NCBI GenBank assembly: GCA_963677165.2
Contig: CAXXSX010000002.1
Coordinates: forward strand, 4,092,001-4,156,000
From: JAFGXT01 sp963677165
Lineage (GTDB): Bacteria > Verrucomicrobiota > Lentisphaeria > Victivallales > SZUA-371
Direction: 5' to 3'
DNA: 64,000 bases
Part shown: positions 7,390 through 16,526 of the stretch, one piece after another
Position numbering within the stretch: position 1 is the first letter of the stretch
Layout of the letters: each line of letters starts with the position of its first letter
Notes under the pieces: generated by a model
What the model saw: only the letters and a program-made list of their open reading frames with translations
Told to the model about the DNA's origin: nothing
The model's database searches: none
Program-made: the position numbers and the translations under genes

Positions 7390-9021
7390 TTACTTATTCC
7401 AGATTGATTTTAAAGTACTAATTTTTAAATGATTAAGTTTGCCTGTTTGACAATTGATATATATTCCGCTTTTGTTGAGATCATAAATAGCCTGGGTTGA
7501 GATGTTTTCACGACCGGAAGACGTAAATATGTCAACCCAGGTGTTACCAACAATAATTTTTACATCAAACGTACCGTTATTTTGTGCTTCCCAAATTTGT
7601 CGGATCAATCCTTTGTAACGTATTTCTCCCGCTTGTGAATCAAAAATCATATCATCGCCGTTAAGGTTAATACAACATTGGGATTTCGGTTGGACTTTTA
7701 ATTCAATATATAATAATTCATTCTTAACACTTTTTAGCTGTTCTAAAATATCAGCGTAGAGCGGAAAGTCACAATTTGCAATATCAATCAGTTCTTTATC
7801 AATTAGATTGTAAAATTCCTGAACCGGTTCCGCGCATAGCCTTATTTCTTTTCCACAAGTTTGCAGTGAGAGTTCTAGTGGAATGCTCATACTCATATTA
7901 AATTCTTTTGCCGGTAGATTTCCTTGTTGCCAGCCAATTATTATGCGGCGCCCGTCAGGAGCATTGCTCCAGGTTTGTGCTGCGTACAGAGTGGCGATTC
8001 CCTCTTGCCGAAGCCAGATATCCTGCGGTTTTGATTCCGGCTTGAATTCCATGCCGTCGAAGTTTCCGATAAGGTACTTCCCGTCGGCAGCGATGAAAAC
8101 CCATTTGGTGTTTGACTGGTCGCCGTCGACTGACAGTTCGAAAAATTCAGGGCATTCACCGGAACCGGGTAGATAAACTTTTTGTATGCAACTCCAGTCT
8201 ATCAGATTAGTTGATTTTAATAAATAAAATTCATGAAGATCACCGATTTTCTGGATGTATAAGGCCATAATCCAGTGATCGTTATATGGAATTACTTTGG
8301 GATCGCGGTTTCTGTCTCCGATATGTGGAATAATTGGATTTTTTTCATATTTGGTAAATGTGGCCCCGCCATCTGTACTGTATGCCATACACTGGGTGTA
8401 TTCTGTTGGGACTGGCGCATGCGCTCCTGACGCAGTATAAAATAATATGACTGGAGGTTCTGATCCTTGTTGCAGGCCCGAGGTATTATTCAAATCGACT
8501 ACAGCACCTCCTGAAAACATCATGCCTAGATTATCCTGATATAATACATCATCGTTTTCCTGCCAATGGATCAGATCATTGCTGACTGCATGTCCCCAGT
8601 GCATGTTTCCCCATTGACATCCAAATGGATTGTGCTGATAAAACATATGCCATGTGTTGTTGTTGTAAAATAAGCCATTCGGGTCATTGAGCCAACCGCG
8701 CCGACTGGAAAAGTGTAGTTGTGGACGGTTGGCCTCGTTATACAGTTCTTTTAGTCCCATTGGTGTATTGCTTTGTTTTATTATTTGGGCAATTTCCTCC
8801 AGGTTCCCGTCGCCGCATAATTCAAGCTCAAGTGACTGTCCGATAAATTCGCTGACGTTGTAAAAGGCTATGAAATCTGGTTGTGAAAACGCTGGAATGA
8901 AGTCGAAATATCTTACGATTTTCCCGGATTTGTCTTTCAGTAGCAGTCTCGGGTAATCTTTGTTACATTCATGGCTGTATACGGGGATATTGAGATATTG
9001 TTCCGATATATTGATTTTCAT
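7390..9021 (-). CDS. GH32 beta-fructosidase (levanase/invertase type)
   Basis: The 543-residue protein has an N-terminal extension of about 100 residues, then the five-bladed GH32 domain with its three catalytic markers: WLNDPNG (nucleophile D113), RDP (R239-P241) and ECPEFF (acid/base E289). A C-terminal beta-sandwich follows. It releases fructose from sucrose, levan or inulin-type sugars. No signal peptide is seen, so it probably acts in the cytoplasm on small imported fructosides. The start ATG has GGAG 9 nt upstream. It forms an operon with the fructokinase downstream and is divergent from an AraC regulator; the two promoters share a -35 region. Confidence 0.93.
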   Translation of the reverse strand: MKINISEQYLNIPVYSHECNKDYPRLLLKDKSGKIVRYFDFIPAFSQPDFIAFYNVSEFIGQSLELELCGDGNLEEIAQIIKQSNTPMGLKELYNEANRPQLHFSSRRGWLNDPNGLFYNNNTWHMFYQHNPFGCQWGNMHWGHAVSNDLIHWQENDDVLYQDNLGMMFSGGAVVDLNNTSGLQQGSEPPVILFYTASGAHAPVPTEYTQCMAYSTDGGATFTKYEKNPIIPHIGDRNRDPKVIPYNDHWIMALYIQKIGDLHEFYLLKSTNLIDWSCIQKVYLPGSGECPEFFELSVDGDQSNTKWVFIAADGKYLIGNFDGMEFKPESKPQDIWLRQEGIATLYAAQTWSNAPDGRRIIIGWQQGNLPAKEFNMSMSIPLELSLQTCGKEIRLCAEPVQEFYNLIDKELIDIANCDFPLYADILEQLKSVKNELLYIELKVQPKSQCCINLNGDDMIFDSQAGEIRYKGLIRQIWEAQNNGTFDVKIIVGNTWVDIFTSSGRENISTQAIYDLNKSGIYINCQTGKLNHLKISTLKSIWNK

Positions 9022-9057
9022 TTACTGATGCTCCATGTTGTTGTTTTTGTATTGGTT

Positions 9058-9086
9058 ATTATAACTTTTTCTGCCGGAGTTGACAA
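9058..9086 (-). promoter_or_regulatory. Promoter of the GH32-fructokinase operon
   Basis: On the minus strand TTGTCA, 17-nt spacer, TATAAT. Its -35 hexamer (9081-9086) overlaps by five bases the -35 hexamer of the divergent AraC promoter, so RNA polymerase cannot occupy both at once. Confidence 0.65.
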
Positions 9087-9108
9087 CGGTAATAAAATGC
9101 GTTATATG
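9080..9108 (+). promoter_or_regulatory. Promoter of the divergent AraC gene
   Basis: TTGACA, 17-nt spacer, TATATG. The -35 overlaps that of the GH32 operon on the other strand; transcription would begin near 9115, some 30 nt before the start codon at 9145. Confidence 0.6.
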
Positions 9109-9144
9109 TATACTTTTGTGACATTAAGGTGTTTTGGAGATGAT

Positions 9145-9978
9145 ATGCGAGATGTGATCCAAGGTCTGGAGGCTGTTGAATTTTCCCGAGAGCAGTTTGA
9201 TGCTGCCTTTAATTATCAGGGGGAGTTGCTGAAAGTTTCCTGCCGTTTTCTGGAGAACGGAATATCGGTGCGTCCAGAACGGGAGGAGTACAACCATCCG
9301 GACCCGCCGTTTTGCCGGATGTTTCTGTTCAAGAAAGGCGGAGCCGATATTATTGTTGGCGGTAAGAAGCAGCGTTTAGAACAAGGACAAATTTATTTAC
9401 TGTCCTCCGGGATGCCGTTTCAGGTAGGCTATGATGCCGGTTCAGTTCTGGTGTATTTTCACCTGCATGTTTTTGATTATTCCGAGAGTCCGGTTTTCTG
9501 CAATGAAACAGGACTTTGCCTTCGTGATGATGCTGTTGCTTTTGATGCAATATGCGAAGCCGCAGAGAAGAGAGACCACATGAGGACATGTTCAAATGTA
9601 TTCAGTACATTGATGAGATTTGTAGAGCCTCAATGCCAACGGCTGCTGGTGCAGTCAAAGCGTATGAAAGGTTTTGGGGCTATTCTGGAATATCTTAATA
9701 AGCATAGCAAAGAGATTGTCAGTATTGGAGAACTGGCGGAATTATTCGGGGTGAATGCTAATACTTTGACCAAACGGTTTAAACGAGCTACAGGGGACAG
9801 TTTAAAACGTTTTCTTACTTATAATAAATTACGGCAGATACAGGAGTTGCTGTTGTATAGCAATCTTTCGGTTGTTGAAATAAGTAGCAAGACCGGTTTC
9901 AGCAGTTCACAATATCTGCAGCGTTTTTTTCGGAACTCCACCGGAATGACTCCTGCGGAATTCAGAAAACTTCAATAG
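9145..9978 (+). CDS. AraC family transcriptional regulator (fructan module)
   Basis: A 277-residue protein with an N-terminal cupin-like sensing domain (ADIIVGGKKQRLEQGQIYLL region) and a C-terminal AraC/XylS double helix-turn-helix (SIGELAELFGVNANTLTKRF; then VVEISSKTGFSSSQYLQRFF and the family ending GMTPAEFRK). It most likely senses a sugar and controls the divergent GH32-fructokinase operon. ATG 9145 is chosen because GGAG lies 7 nt upstream and the longer reading frame from 8971 runs through the divergent promoter. Its 3' end overlaps the convergent small gene by 7 nt. Confidence 0.9.
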   Translation: MRDVIQGLEAVEFSREQFDAAFNYQGELLKVSCRFLENGISVRPEREEYNHPDPPFCRMFLFKKGGADIIVGGKKQRLEQGQIYLLSSGMPFQVGYDAGSVLVYFHLHVFDYSESPVFCNETGLCLRDDAVAFDAICEAAEKRDHMRTCSNVFSTLMRFVEPQCQRLLVQSKRMKGFGAILEYLNKHSKEIVSIGELAELFGVNANTLTKRFKRATGDSLKRFLTYNKLRQIQELLLYSNLSVVEISSKTGFSSSQYLQRFFRNSTGMTPAEFRKLQ

Positions 9979-10214
9979 TCAAACAGGTCGCTTGTTTTAT
10001 ATTCTTTGCCGGAGGCTTGATTAAGGGCTTTGCAGACTTTTATTTTCATATTAGTGGTCAGGCGACGTCCTTTGCAGGCTTTTCCTACAACCTTGTGAGT
10101 CAGTTGTTGTGTTGAAGCTGCCACCAGGTCATGAGAAGACAGACCCAGCTCATCAAGAATTCCAGTAATTGGCTGTTCGCCGAGGTTGTGATTGATCATC
10201 TCGTTTATCCGCAT
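9972..10214 (-). CDS. Small conserved-looking protein of unknown function
   Basis: 80 residues, basic in the middle (KVVGKACKGRRLTTNMKIKV), mostly helical, no signal peptide or membrane segment. The first half (EQPITGILDELGLSSHDLVA) and second half (KICKALN-like helix) could form a small DNA- or RNA-binding helical domain, but no family is recognised with certainty. It is convergent with the AraC gene, overlapping by 7 nt, and divergent from the GntR-type regulator. Codon use and composition look like a real gene. Confidence 0.6.
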   Translation of the reverse strand: MRINEMINHNLGEQPITGILDELGLSSHDLVAASTQQLTHKVVGKACKGRRLTTNMKIKVCKALNQASGKEYKTSDLFDY

Positions 10215-10319
10215 TGTTGATTTCCTGGTTATTACCGCTTTTCATCTGGTAATATGGACTTTGTATCTATCAGGGTCAAGTTATGAAATACAAAATCATA
10301 ATTATTTGAGACGAGAATC

Positions 10320-10348
10320 TTGACATTACTCATAATATCGCCTATAAT
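10320..10348 (+). promoter_or_regulatory. Consensus sigma-70 promoter of the GntR/LacI-type regulator
   Basis: TTGACA, exactly 17 nt, TATAAT: a full match to the sigma-70 consensus. Transcription would start near 10355, inside the palindrome at 10347-10370. Confidence 0.8.
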
Positions 10349-10370
10349 ATATACTGTTAACGGTATATAT
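10347..10370. promoter_or_regulatory. Operator palindrome over the start site
   Basis: ATATATAC-TGTTAACG-GTATATAT is a 24-bp inverted repeat with a single mismatched pair. It covers the end of the -10 box and the likely start site of the consensus promoter, ideal for repression. The binder is probably the regulator encoded directly downstream (autoregulation), which is inference. Confidence 0.65.
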
Positions 10371-10387
10371 AGAATAAGGTATATAAA

Positions 10388-11452
10388 TTGAGAAAAGCAA
10401 AGTATGTACAAATAGCTGATGCCTTTCAGCGTCGGGTTTATAATGGCGATTATGCCTTTAGTACTATTCCCGGAGCGAAAAAGCTCGCAGACGAAGTTGG
10501 TGTGAGTTATCTTACTGCGCGTCAGGCCGTTCAAAAACTCATTGATGATGGAATTTTGCGTAGGCAGGATAACGGCAGGCTTGAAGTATGCAATCATAAT
10601 AATTCCATGTCCAGTTTGCCCCGAATTGCACTTATAATTCCTGGCGGATTTCAAAGTGTATGGGTGGACACTATTCGTTATGTTGCGCAGGGAAAGAAGT
10701 GCCCGTTACGTACTGTTAATTATAGTCATAATGATGATCCGGTTATCTTTGAGGCATTGAATGGTGACTTTGATATCATTTTTATTCATTTTGCCAATAA
10801 TAGTAGTGTCTTTCTTGATAAACTGTGTCAGCATAAAGATAAAGTTGTAACTATTTTTAATGATTATACTGATATGGGGTTGAGGTGTGTAGATGGCCCG
10901 ACTCCAGAACTGATTGGCCGATTGATGGAATATCTGGTTAGTCTCGGTCATAAAAATATCTCTTATATGAATACTCAGCCGATCGGACCATCGTCAAGCG
11001 AAAGAATTCAGGTTTGGAAAAAACACATAAAGAAACTTAAACTTTCCGGAATATTATATAATGAACCAGTGCAGCCGTTTCATTCTCCTACCTTGAAAGC
11101 TCATTCTATTATGTGTGATATATTGGAAAGCAATCAGATGGACTCTACCGCATTGGTCTGTTCATCGGTGGATACGGCTACCGGTGTGTTGCGTGCATGC
11201 TATGATAATGGTGTTCAGGTTGGAGCTGATTTGTCGGTGTGTTCATTTGGAGAACCGGATAGGGCAAAGATGTTGATTCCGTCTTTGACTGTGGTTGATC
11301 GCCCGATTCCTTATGGTGAGATTTCCGCCGTGATTGATCAGTTTATTGGAACGTCATCAGAACCGGACCGATTGATGTTTAGATCTGAGGAGAAAGATAT
11401 TCTGGTTGGCGAATCAACTGCGATTGTACATGATATAATTTATAATAAATAG
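10388..11452 (+). CDS. GntR-type HTH / LacI-type sensor transcriptional regulator
   Basis: 354 residues. The first 70 form a GntR winged helix (YVQIADAFQRRVYNGDYAF, then SYLTARQAVQKLIDDGILRR); the rest is a periplasmic-binding-protein-like sugar sensor (IALIIPGGF, then DVAT-like ALVCSSVDTATGVLRACYDN and LSVCSFGEPD). This AraR-like architecture binds a sugar and releases DNA. Start is TTG 10388 with AAGG 8 nt upstream; no ATG fits. It heads the cluster pseudopilin-LamG-like-hydrolase that follows within 35 nt, so it presumably controls it. Confidence 0.9.
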   Translation: MRKAKYVQIADAFQRRVYNGDYAFSTIPGAKKLADEVGVSYLTARQAVQKLIDDGILRRQDNGRLEVCNHNNSMSSLPRIALIIPGGFQSVWVDTIRYVAQGKKCPLRTVNYSHNDDPVIFEALNGDFDIIFIHFANNSSVFLDKLCQHKDKVVTIFNDYTDMGLRCVDGPTPELIGRLMEYLVSLGHKNISYMNTQPIGPSSSERIQVWKKHIKKLKLSGILYNEPVQPFHSPTLKAHSIMCDILESNQMDSTALVCSSVDTATGVLRACYDNGVQVGADLSVCSFGEPDRAKMLIPSLTVVDRPIPYGEISAVIDQFIGTSSEPDRLMFRSEEKDILVGESTAIVHDIIYNK

Positions 11453-11487
11453 GACACACAATTAATAAAATATTAAGGAGAAAGATA

Positions 11488-12222
11488 ATGAAGCAGCTAA
11501 AAAATTTCACACTTATAGAACTCCTCGTTGTGATCGCTATTATTGCGATTTTGGCGTCGATGTTGTTGCCGACTTTGAGTAGTGCCAGAGATACTGCTAA
11601 AAAGATTGCATGTGTGAACAATCTCAAACAGCTTGGATTGGCAGAAGCAAGCTATTCAGGTGATTATCGTTATTATACGCCGGGAGCTTTTTCCTGGTCG
11701 GATGTGGGGTATAATGAAAATCTCTGGGATGCAATTATTCTTCCTTATACTGGCGTGACGAAAAAGCCGACAAGCTGGAATGAGGCTTCGGCGCAGAGGC
11801 AGTCCGGGATTTTGCAATGTCCTTCCAGGTTGAATATCAACAGAGACACTCGTTCTTATGCGGTGAATGGTTTTGGATATTTAAAAAACTATAAAGGAAT
11901 GACACATATCGTCGAAGGCAGAGGTACCGCTGACTACTCTTCATGGTGCGCCGCTCCAACCAGTCGTGTACCTGGAATTTCCAATTCACATATCATGTTT
12001 ATTAGTGAACTGGGACCTTTTAAAGCTTCGGCTGGAGCCGGAGCGGAAGGCGATACTTACCATACCATACGAAATGGAACCTATTTTAATGACCAGTCCA
12101 GTACCGGTGATACCGAAACTGACTTCCGGCATCAGGGGTATAAGAATGTTCTTTACCTTGATCTGCATGTTGGACAGGTTCGAAGAAATGAAATGGGTTA
12201 TTATAACTATCTAGCATACTAG
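11488..12222 (+). CDS. Prepilin-type DUF1559 pseudopilin
   Basis: 244 residues beginning MKQLKNFTLIELLVVIAIIA, a canonical prepilin leader with cleavage before F, the hydrophobic helix, and MLLPTLSSARDTAKKIACVN. The C-terminal H-X9-D element is HQGYKNVLYLDLH, with L in place of G. AAGGAG lies 7 nt before the start. It stands between the sugar regulator and two exported proteins, 35 nt and 9 nt from its neighbours, so it is part of the same cassette. Role unknown; possibly surface display or a secretion pseudopilin dedicated to the hydrolase. Confidence 0.9.
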   Translation: MKQLKNFTLIELLVVIAIIAILASMLLPTLSSARDTAKKIACVNNLKQLGLAEASYSGDYRYYTPGAFSWSDVGYNENLWDAIILPYTGVTKKPTSWNEASAQRQSGILQCPSRLNINRDTRSYAVNGFGYLKNYKGMTHIVEGRGTADYSSWCAAPTSRVPGISNSHIMFISELGPFKASAGAGAEGDTYHTIRNGTYFNDQSSTGDTETDFRHQGYKNVLYLDLHVGQVRRNEMGYYNYLAY

Positions 12223-12231
12223 GATTTTACA

Positions 12232-12954
12232 ATGAAAAAAGTTACACTTACAGTAGGGGCCTTTTTGTGCCTGATTTCCATGGCAAAAGCGGATTTTACC
12301 AGAAAAATGGTATGTCGGTGGACGTTTAACAGTACGGAAAAAGCCAAAGCATTGAGCGATGATATCTCCCATATAAGTTTTAAGAAAACCGGTACAGGGC
12401 GTGATCAGACGCTGGAATTTAAAGATGGAACAGCAATCCTCGGAATGGGAACTTTGCTAACTGTCGGTGACATCAATAGTAAGAATGAGACGTTTGCCAG
12501 ATTAAAGGATAAAGTTACTATATGGATCAGACTCAAGTTTATGAGCAAACCGCAGGGATTTTTTCTTGGTTTTCTGAATGCTGATAAACCAGCAGATTGG
12601 GCTCAAATGGTTTTTACTGCGCATATTACCGATAAACAGCAGTTCCGGTTGTTTGGAACGAATGAAGCAGCGAAACATTTTGGCGTGGGAAGTCTCTGGA
12701 AATTGCCTGAAAAAGCGGAATTTATTAATATCGCAATCAAGTATGACAGCGTTGAGAAAACATTCGGCATTTATATCAATGGAAAGGGCCGGAAAAATAA
12801 AAGCAAAGATGCTGCTGAATTGGGAGCCTTTCAGGCTTTTGCTGTTGGCCGTTTAAAGAAGCATATTGGAGAACGGATGATTGTTGATGAAATTCGAATA
12901 TATAACATGATCGTGCCGGACGAATGGCTTGGAGAAATCGAACCTGTTAAATAA
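12232..12954 (+). CDS. Exported LamG/concanavalin-like protein
   Basis: 240 residues with a signal peptide (MKKVTLTVGAFLCLISMAKA). The mature part reads as a single jelly-roll: MVCRWTFNSTEKAKALSDDI at the start, FINIAIKYDSVEKTFGIYIN in the middle and RMIVDEIRIYNMIVPDEWLG at the end, the last being the usual closing strand of LamG-type domains. It probably binds a glycan or protein in the periplasm or outside. It lies between pseudopilin and hydrolase with gaps of 9 and 17 nt and an AGGA ribosome site. Confidence 0.7.
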   Translation: MKKVTLTVGAFLCLISMAKADFTRKMVCRWTFNSTEKAKALSDDISHISFKKTGTGRDQTLEFKDGTAILGMGTLLTVGDINSKNETFARLKDKVTIWIRLKFMSKPQGFFLGFLNADKPADWAQMVFTAHITDKQQFRLFGTNEAAKHFGVGSLWKLPEKAEFINIAIKYDSVEKTFGIYINGKGRKNKSKDAAELGAFQAFAVGRLKKHIGERMIVDEIRIYNMIVPDEWLGEIEPVK

Positions 12955-12971
12955 ACCTATAAAGGATAGAC

Positions 12972-15896
12972 ATGAATTTTAAATATTGTTGCATATTATT
13001 GTTTCTGACTTGCATGGTGGCTGGAGCTTTTGCCGATAGAGCGATTGTTGAGGATTTTACTGATACAGGGACTTGGAGAAAACGTTGGACCAAGGGACAG
13101 ACTCCCGGTACGTGGTTTTCTGCTTCTCAATGTCTATCTGGCGCAAAAGATGCTCGTAGAAGTGATGGTTATGCCGGTGTCCTTCAATTTGATTTTTCGG
13201 GAAAGCCGCCTTATCAACTTGGTTTTGTGCGCTTCAAAGCTTACAGCAAGGCTTCGGTTTTTGCGGACAGTATTAGTTTTTCCGCAGATCGTAACAATCG
13301 AAATGTCAGAATTGCATTTATCGTGGAAGATTCAAATCATAAAAATTTCTACACTATATCTCTGGAGCTTACTGGAGAGGGATGGCAGGACTACAACTTG
13401 CCTTTGAACAGTAAGACAGTTCATCATTTTAAAAAGATGGTTCAACCGGTAAGGTTGAAACGGGTGGATGCCAGATTCTCAAAATCAGGAAAGGGCGAGA
13501 TTTATATCGATGATATTGCGCTTACAGGTGATATCAGTAAAAAACAGCGTTATACGATTCAGCCGATGTATAACGGTATTGCTGTTCTTCCTGGTCAGAA
13601 TGTAGTTCGGGAATATCTTGTCAGAAATGGTAGTAATAAGAAAGCTGATGCCACTGTTAAACTTGAAGTATATAATTATAATGATGTGAAAGTCTTTTCA
13701 TCCTCTAAACAGTTGGTGGTTTCTCCGAACGGTTGTTCTAAAATTTCATTGGATGCTGGGAAATTATCAGAAGGGGCTTATTATACTAAAGTTTCGGTTA
13801 CATGTGATAATACAACAAACGGTTATACTGGCTGGTTTGGGGTTTATCAGCCAAACAATAAACGACAGAATACCAAGCCGATGTATTTTGGGGTTCAGGA
13901 TACCACCACCTGGAACGGTTTTTATGAGAATGAATTGCATCTGACCTGGTTGAAGGCAATGGGAATTGATATTGTCCGTTATGGTACTTCGGGGGGACGT
14001 TTCCAGCCGAGTGAAGATACTAATGGATTTAAATATTTCGATCAGCAACTGAAACCTTTACATGATGCCAATATTCTTGTATGTCTCAGTTATTGCGAAA
14101 GTACTCCGGCATGGCTTCAGAATCCTCCATATTATTATCGAAGAATGCCGGATAAAAAAGATAAGATTAAAAAGCATTTTGAAGATATCGGGCGTTATTT
14201 GAAAAAATATCCGAATGTTCAATATTTTGAATTCTGGAATGAACCGGATGCGGGCTTTTTGCGTGATAATATCGATAATTATCTGAAAACTCTGAAAATG
14301 GTATATCCTGCATTGAAACGAGTAAATCCCGAACTCAAAGTTACTACTGGCGGGGTTACTGTAAAGCATCCGAGAGAAAAGAAGAATTTTTCGCGTGATA
14401 TGTATCAGAAAGGCAAAGGTTATTATGATATTGCCTGCTTTCATGCTCATGGTCCGCTTTCCATGTATGTGGAACGTAATAATATGGTAGAGCAGTGGTT
14501 GAAAGAAAAGAATATCGATGTTCCGTTGTGTAATACCGAAACAGGTGAACGGAGCGGTTATAGTGTTAATACAATAAAAGAGCATGCGAAAACTCTGATT
14601 AAAAAGCTTACGTTTGCCAAGTCTCGCAGAACTGAATTTTATATCTGGTTTACTCTTCAGGATTACTGGGATATGGACTTTAATGCGGATGATTCTTTTG
14701 GATTGATAACCAGTGATAATCAACCTAAACCGGCATTTATCGCGTATAACAATTTAATTCGTCAGCTGGCTGATACTGTTCCTGCTCCGGTGGTAGAACT
14801 TGATAAAAGATTGACATGTTATCATTTTATCTCGAAAGGTAAAGATGTATTTGTTTGCTGGCCGAAGAATTCAGGCGAAGAGGTTATGCTTTCTTTGAAT
14901 TCTGTTGTTCCTGTCACATATACTGATATGTTTGGAAAAAGCCGTGTGTATAAATCGGAATTTAACAGGGTTTCAATTAATAACCTCTCTGCCCCATTTT
15001 ACTTAACCGCCCCAGCCGGTTATATCAAACCGGGACAGCCTGTGGTTTATACGGAATCCACTCCGTTCAGTATCCCGGAGACAGCGTGTTCAGTGCCGGT
15101 AGTGGTTAATAATCCGTTAAAACAAAGGGCTGTGTTTAAGATTTACGGAAAAGGTGTTGATGCTACAGATGCATTTGAGATTGAACCTGGCCGGAAGCTT
15201 CGTAAAAATCTTAATATAAAGGTGAACCGTAAAACTTACGGATTGTTTACTGCTATGCTTGATGTTGATATAATGGTTGATTCAGGAGTGAAAAGTCATA
15301 TTCAAATTCCTCTTACAGTTAATGTTGCATACCCGGTGGTAAGTGAAGGCAAAACGCCTCAGAAAATTACAGTTGCCAATCGTCTTGCAGTACATGAGAT
15401 GTCCTTTGATCCGTCTATCCCACAGTGGAAAGATGCAAAAGATTTGTCATGTGTAGCTAAGGTGATCCACAATAAGAAAGGTCTCCAATTTGTTTTCGAT
15501 GTTACCGACGATAAGCATATCGCAAAATTCAGCGATGGTGATATCTGGCGTAACGACAGTATTCAACTCGGACTTGCAGACAGTGAAGGAAATCATACAG
15601 AGTTAACCATTTCCGATTCACCAAAAGGTGCGACGCTGTGGTGTCATATCTCAAAGAAAAATCAAGGACGATGGAACGTGCCGGTTTCTGTAACCAGAAA
15701 GAGCGGTCATACTGTTTACAAATTCTTCGTTCCTTTTGATAAGCTTGGTGTGAAATACAAATCTGGTCTGCCGTTGCGGATGGCATTCCTTATCAACGAA
15801 GATGATGGACAGGGGCGTATTCGCTGGATGGAATGGTTCAGTGGAATCGGCAATGAAAAGGATCCTGAAAAGTTTGGTTGGATATTCCTGAAATAG
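12972..15896 (+). CDS. Exported clan GH-A glycoside hydrolase with C-terminal CBM9-like domain
   Basis: 974 residues. A signal peptide (CCILLFLTCMVAGAFA) precedes a beta-sandwich region, then a TIM barrel (about 300-600) with FEFWNEPD (E424, proposed acid/base) and CNTETGERSGY (E523, proposed nucleophile); the NEP motif and 99-residue spacing fit clan GH-A, nearest to GH39-type enzymes. Residues beyond about 810 look like a CBM9/DOMON-type domain (WKDAKDLS, DDKHIAKFSDGDIWRNDSIQ). The substrate is unknown. It ends the regulator-pseudopilin-LamG cluster and is preceded by AAAGGA. Confidence 0.8.
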   Translation: MNFKYCCILLFLTCMVAGAFADRAIVEDFTDTGTWRKRWTKGQTPGTWFSASQCLSGAKDARRSDGYAGVLQFDFSGKPPYQLGFVRFKAYSKASVFADSISFSADRNNRNVRIAFIVEDSNHKNFYTISLELTGEGWQDYNLPLNSKTVHHFKKMVQPVRLKRVDARFSKSGKGEIYIDDIALTGDISKKQRYTIQPMYNGIAVLPGQNVVREYLVRNGSNKKADATVKLEVYNYNDVKVFSSSKQLVVSPNGCSKISLDAGKLSEGAYYTKVSVTCDNTTNGYTGWFGVYQPNNKRQNTKPMYFGVQDTTTWNGFYENELHLTWLKAMGIDIVRYGTSGGRFQPSEDTNGFKYFDQQLKPLHDANILVCLSYCESTPAWLQNPPYYYRRMPDKKDKIKKHFEDIGRYLKKYPNVQYFEFWNEPDAGFLRDNIDNYLKTLKMVYPALKRVNPELKVTTGGVTVKHPREKKNFSRDMYQKGKGYYDIACFHAHGPLSMYVERNNMVEQWLKEKNIDVPLCNTETGERSGYSVNTIKEHAKTLIKKLTFAKSRRTEFYIWFTLQDYWDMDFNADDSFGLITSDNQPKPAFIAYNNLIRQLADTVPAPVVELDKRLTCYHFISKGKDVFVCWPKNSGEEVMLSLNSVVPVTYTDMFGKSRVYKSEFNRVSINNLSAPFYLTAPAGYIKPGQPVVYTESTPFSIPETACSVPVVVNNPLKQRAVFKIYGKGVDATDAFEIEPGRKLRKNLNIKVNRKTYGLFTAMLDVDIMVDSGVKSHIQIPLTVNVAYPVVSEGKTPQKITVANRLAVHEMSFDPSIPQWKDAKDLSCVAKVIHNKKGLQFVFDVTDDKHIAKFSDGDIWRNDSIQLGLADSEGNHTELTISDSPKGATLWCHISKKNQGRWNVPVSVTRKSGHTVYKFFVPFDKLGVKYKSGLPLRMAFLINEDDGQGRIRWMEWFSGIGNEKDPEKFGWIFLK

Positions 15897-15973
15897 AATC
15901 AGGGAGGCTTGTATTGATTCCTGGAATGAAAATGGACTGTATTGTTGCATTTTTTAATATGTTTTACATTTGG

Positions 15974-16050
15974 GGTATCTTATTGCTGTAGAATGTGTTC
16001 ATGTGTAAATGCCGCTAGCGCAAATAGTTTAATTAGATTGCCCTACTTGT
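15974..16050. repeat. 77-nt direct repeat, copy A
   Basis: Aligns without gaps to 16134-16210, 63 of 77 positions the same by hand count. The centre holds the palindrome CGCTAGCG and the end is ATTGCCCTACTTGT. It is followed by a hairpin ATTGC...GCAAT with a U-rich tail (16063-16085), so it could be a small transcribed RNA. The 434-nt gap 15897-16330 contains this, copy B and the ferredoxin promoter. Confidence 0.75.
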
Positions 16051-16133
16051 TTTTAAGGGCTCTATTGCAAAATTTAGCAATTTTTGTTAATTTTTTATGT
16101 GATATTTGATGGTTGGGCAGGTGACTGCATTTT

Positions 16134-16210
16134 GGTATCTGATTGTTACTGAAAGTGTTTATACGTAAATTGCGCTAGCGTAAATAGTTGAGTTAGATTG
16201 CCCTACTTGT
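16134..16210. repeat. 77-nt direct repeat, copy B
   Basis: Second copy, starting 160 nt after copy A. The last 19 bases and the CGCTAGCG centre are the most conserved; the region between GGTATCT and GTGTT is the least. It ends 30 nt before the -35 box of the ferredoxin gene. Confidence 0.75.
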
Positions 16211-16239
16211 GAATATCAAAAATCTTTGCTTTTTTTTGC

Positions 16240-16268
16240 TTGAAATTTTCGCGTGATCTAGTTATAAT
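16240..16268 (+). promoter_or_regulatory. Promoter of the ferredoxin gene
   Basis: TTGAAA, 17-nt spacer, TATAAT. Leaves a leader of about 55 nt before ATG 16331. Confidence 0.7.
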
Positions 16269-16330
16269 ATGCATGTTGATGTTCTTGTGGACATTTATAA
16301 AATTTTAATTCTAACCTGAGGAGGTTTATT

Positions 16331-16501
16331 ATGCCTGCTGTTGTAAGTGATTCATGTACTGGTTGCGAAACCTGTGTAAGCGCATGTCCGGTTGAAGCTA
16401 TTTCTATGAAAGACGGTGTTGCTGTTGTTGATGGCGATACTTGTGTTGACTGTGGCGCTTGCGTTGGCGAATGCCCATGCGATGCTATCTCTATGGAGTA
16501 G
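16331..16501 (+). CDS. 2[4Fe-4S] ferredoxin
   Basis: 56 residues with the two clostridial-type cluster motifs CTGCETCVSACP and CVDCGACVGECP, each C-X2-C-X2-C-X3-C-P, and almost no other sequence. It carries low-potential electrons in the cytoplasm, for example to hydrogenase or from pyruvate:ferredoxin oxidoreductase, consistent with an anaerobe. GAGGAGG lies 8 nt before ATG 16331. Monocistronic: it has its own promoter and terminator. The acidic, small composition fits an abundant electron carrier. Confidence 0.95.
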   Translation: MPAVVSDSCTGCETCVSACPVEAISMKDGVAVVDGDTCVDCGACVGECPCDAISME

Positions 16502-16526
16502 TATTAGCTGCACAAAAAAGCTTTAT

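Noticed and set aside
14058..14723. 221-residue open frame antisense to the clan GH-A hydrolase
   Set aside because: Lies inside a well-supported gene with catalytic motifs; composition is that of a reverse-frame shadow.
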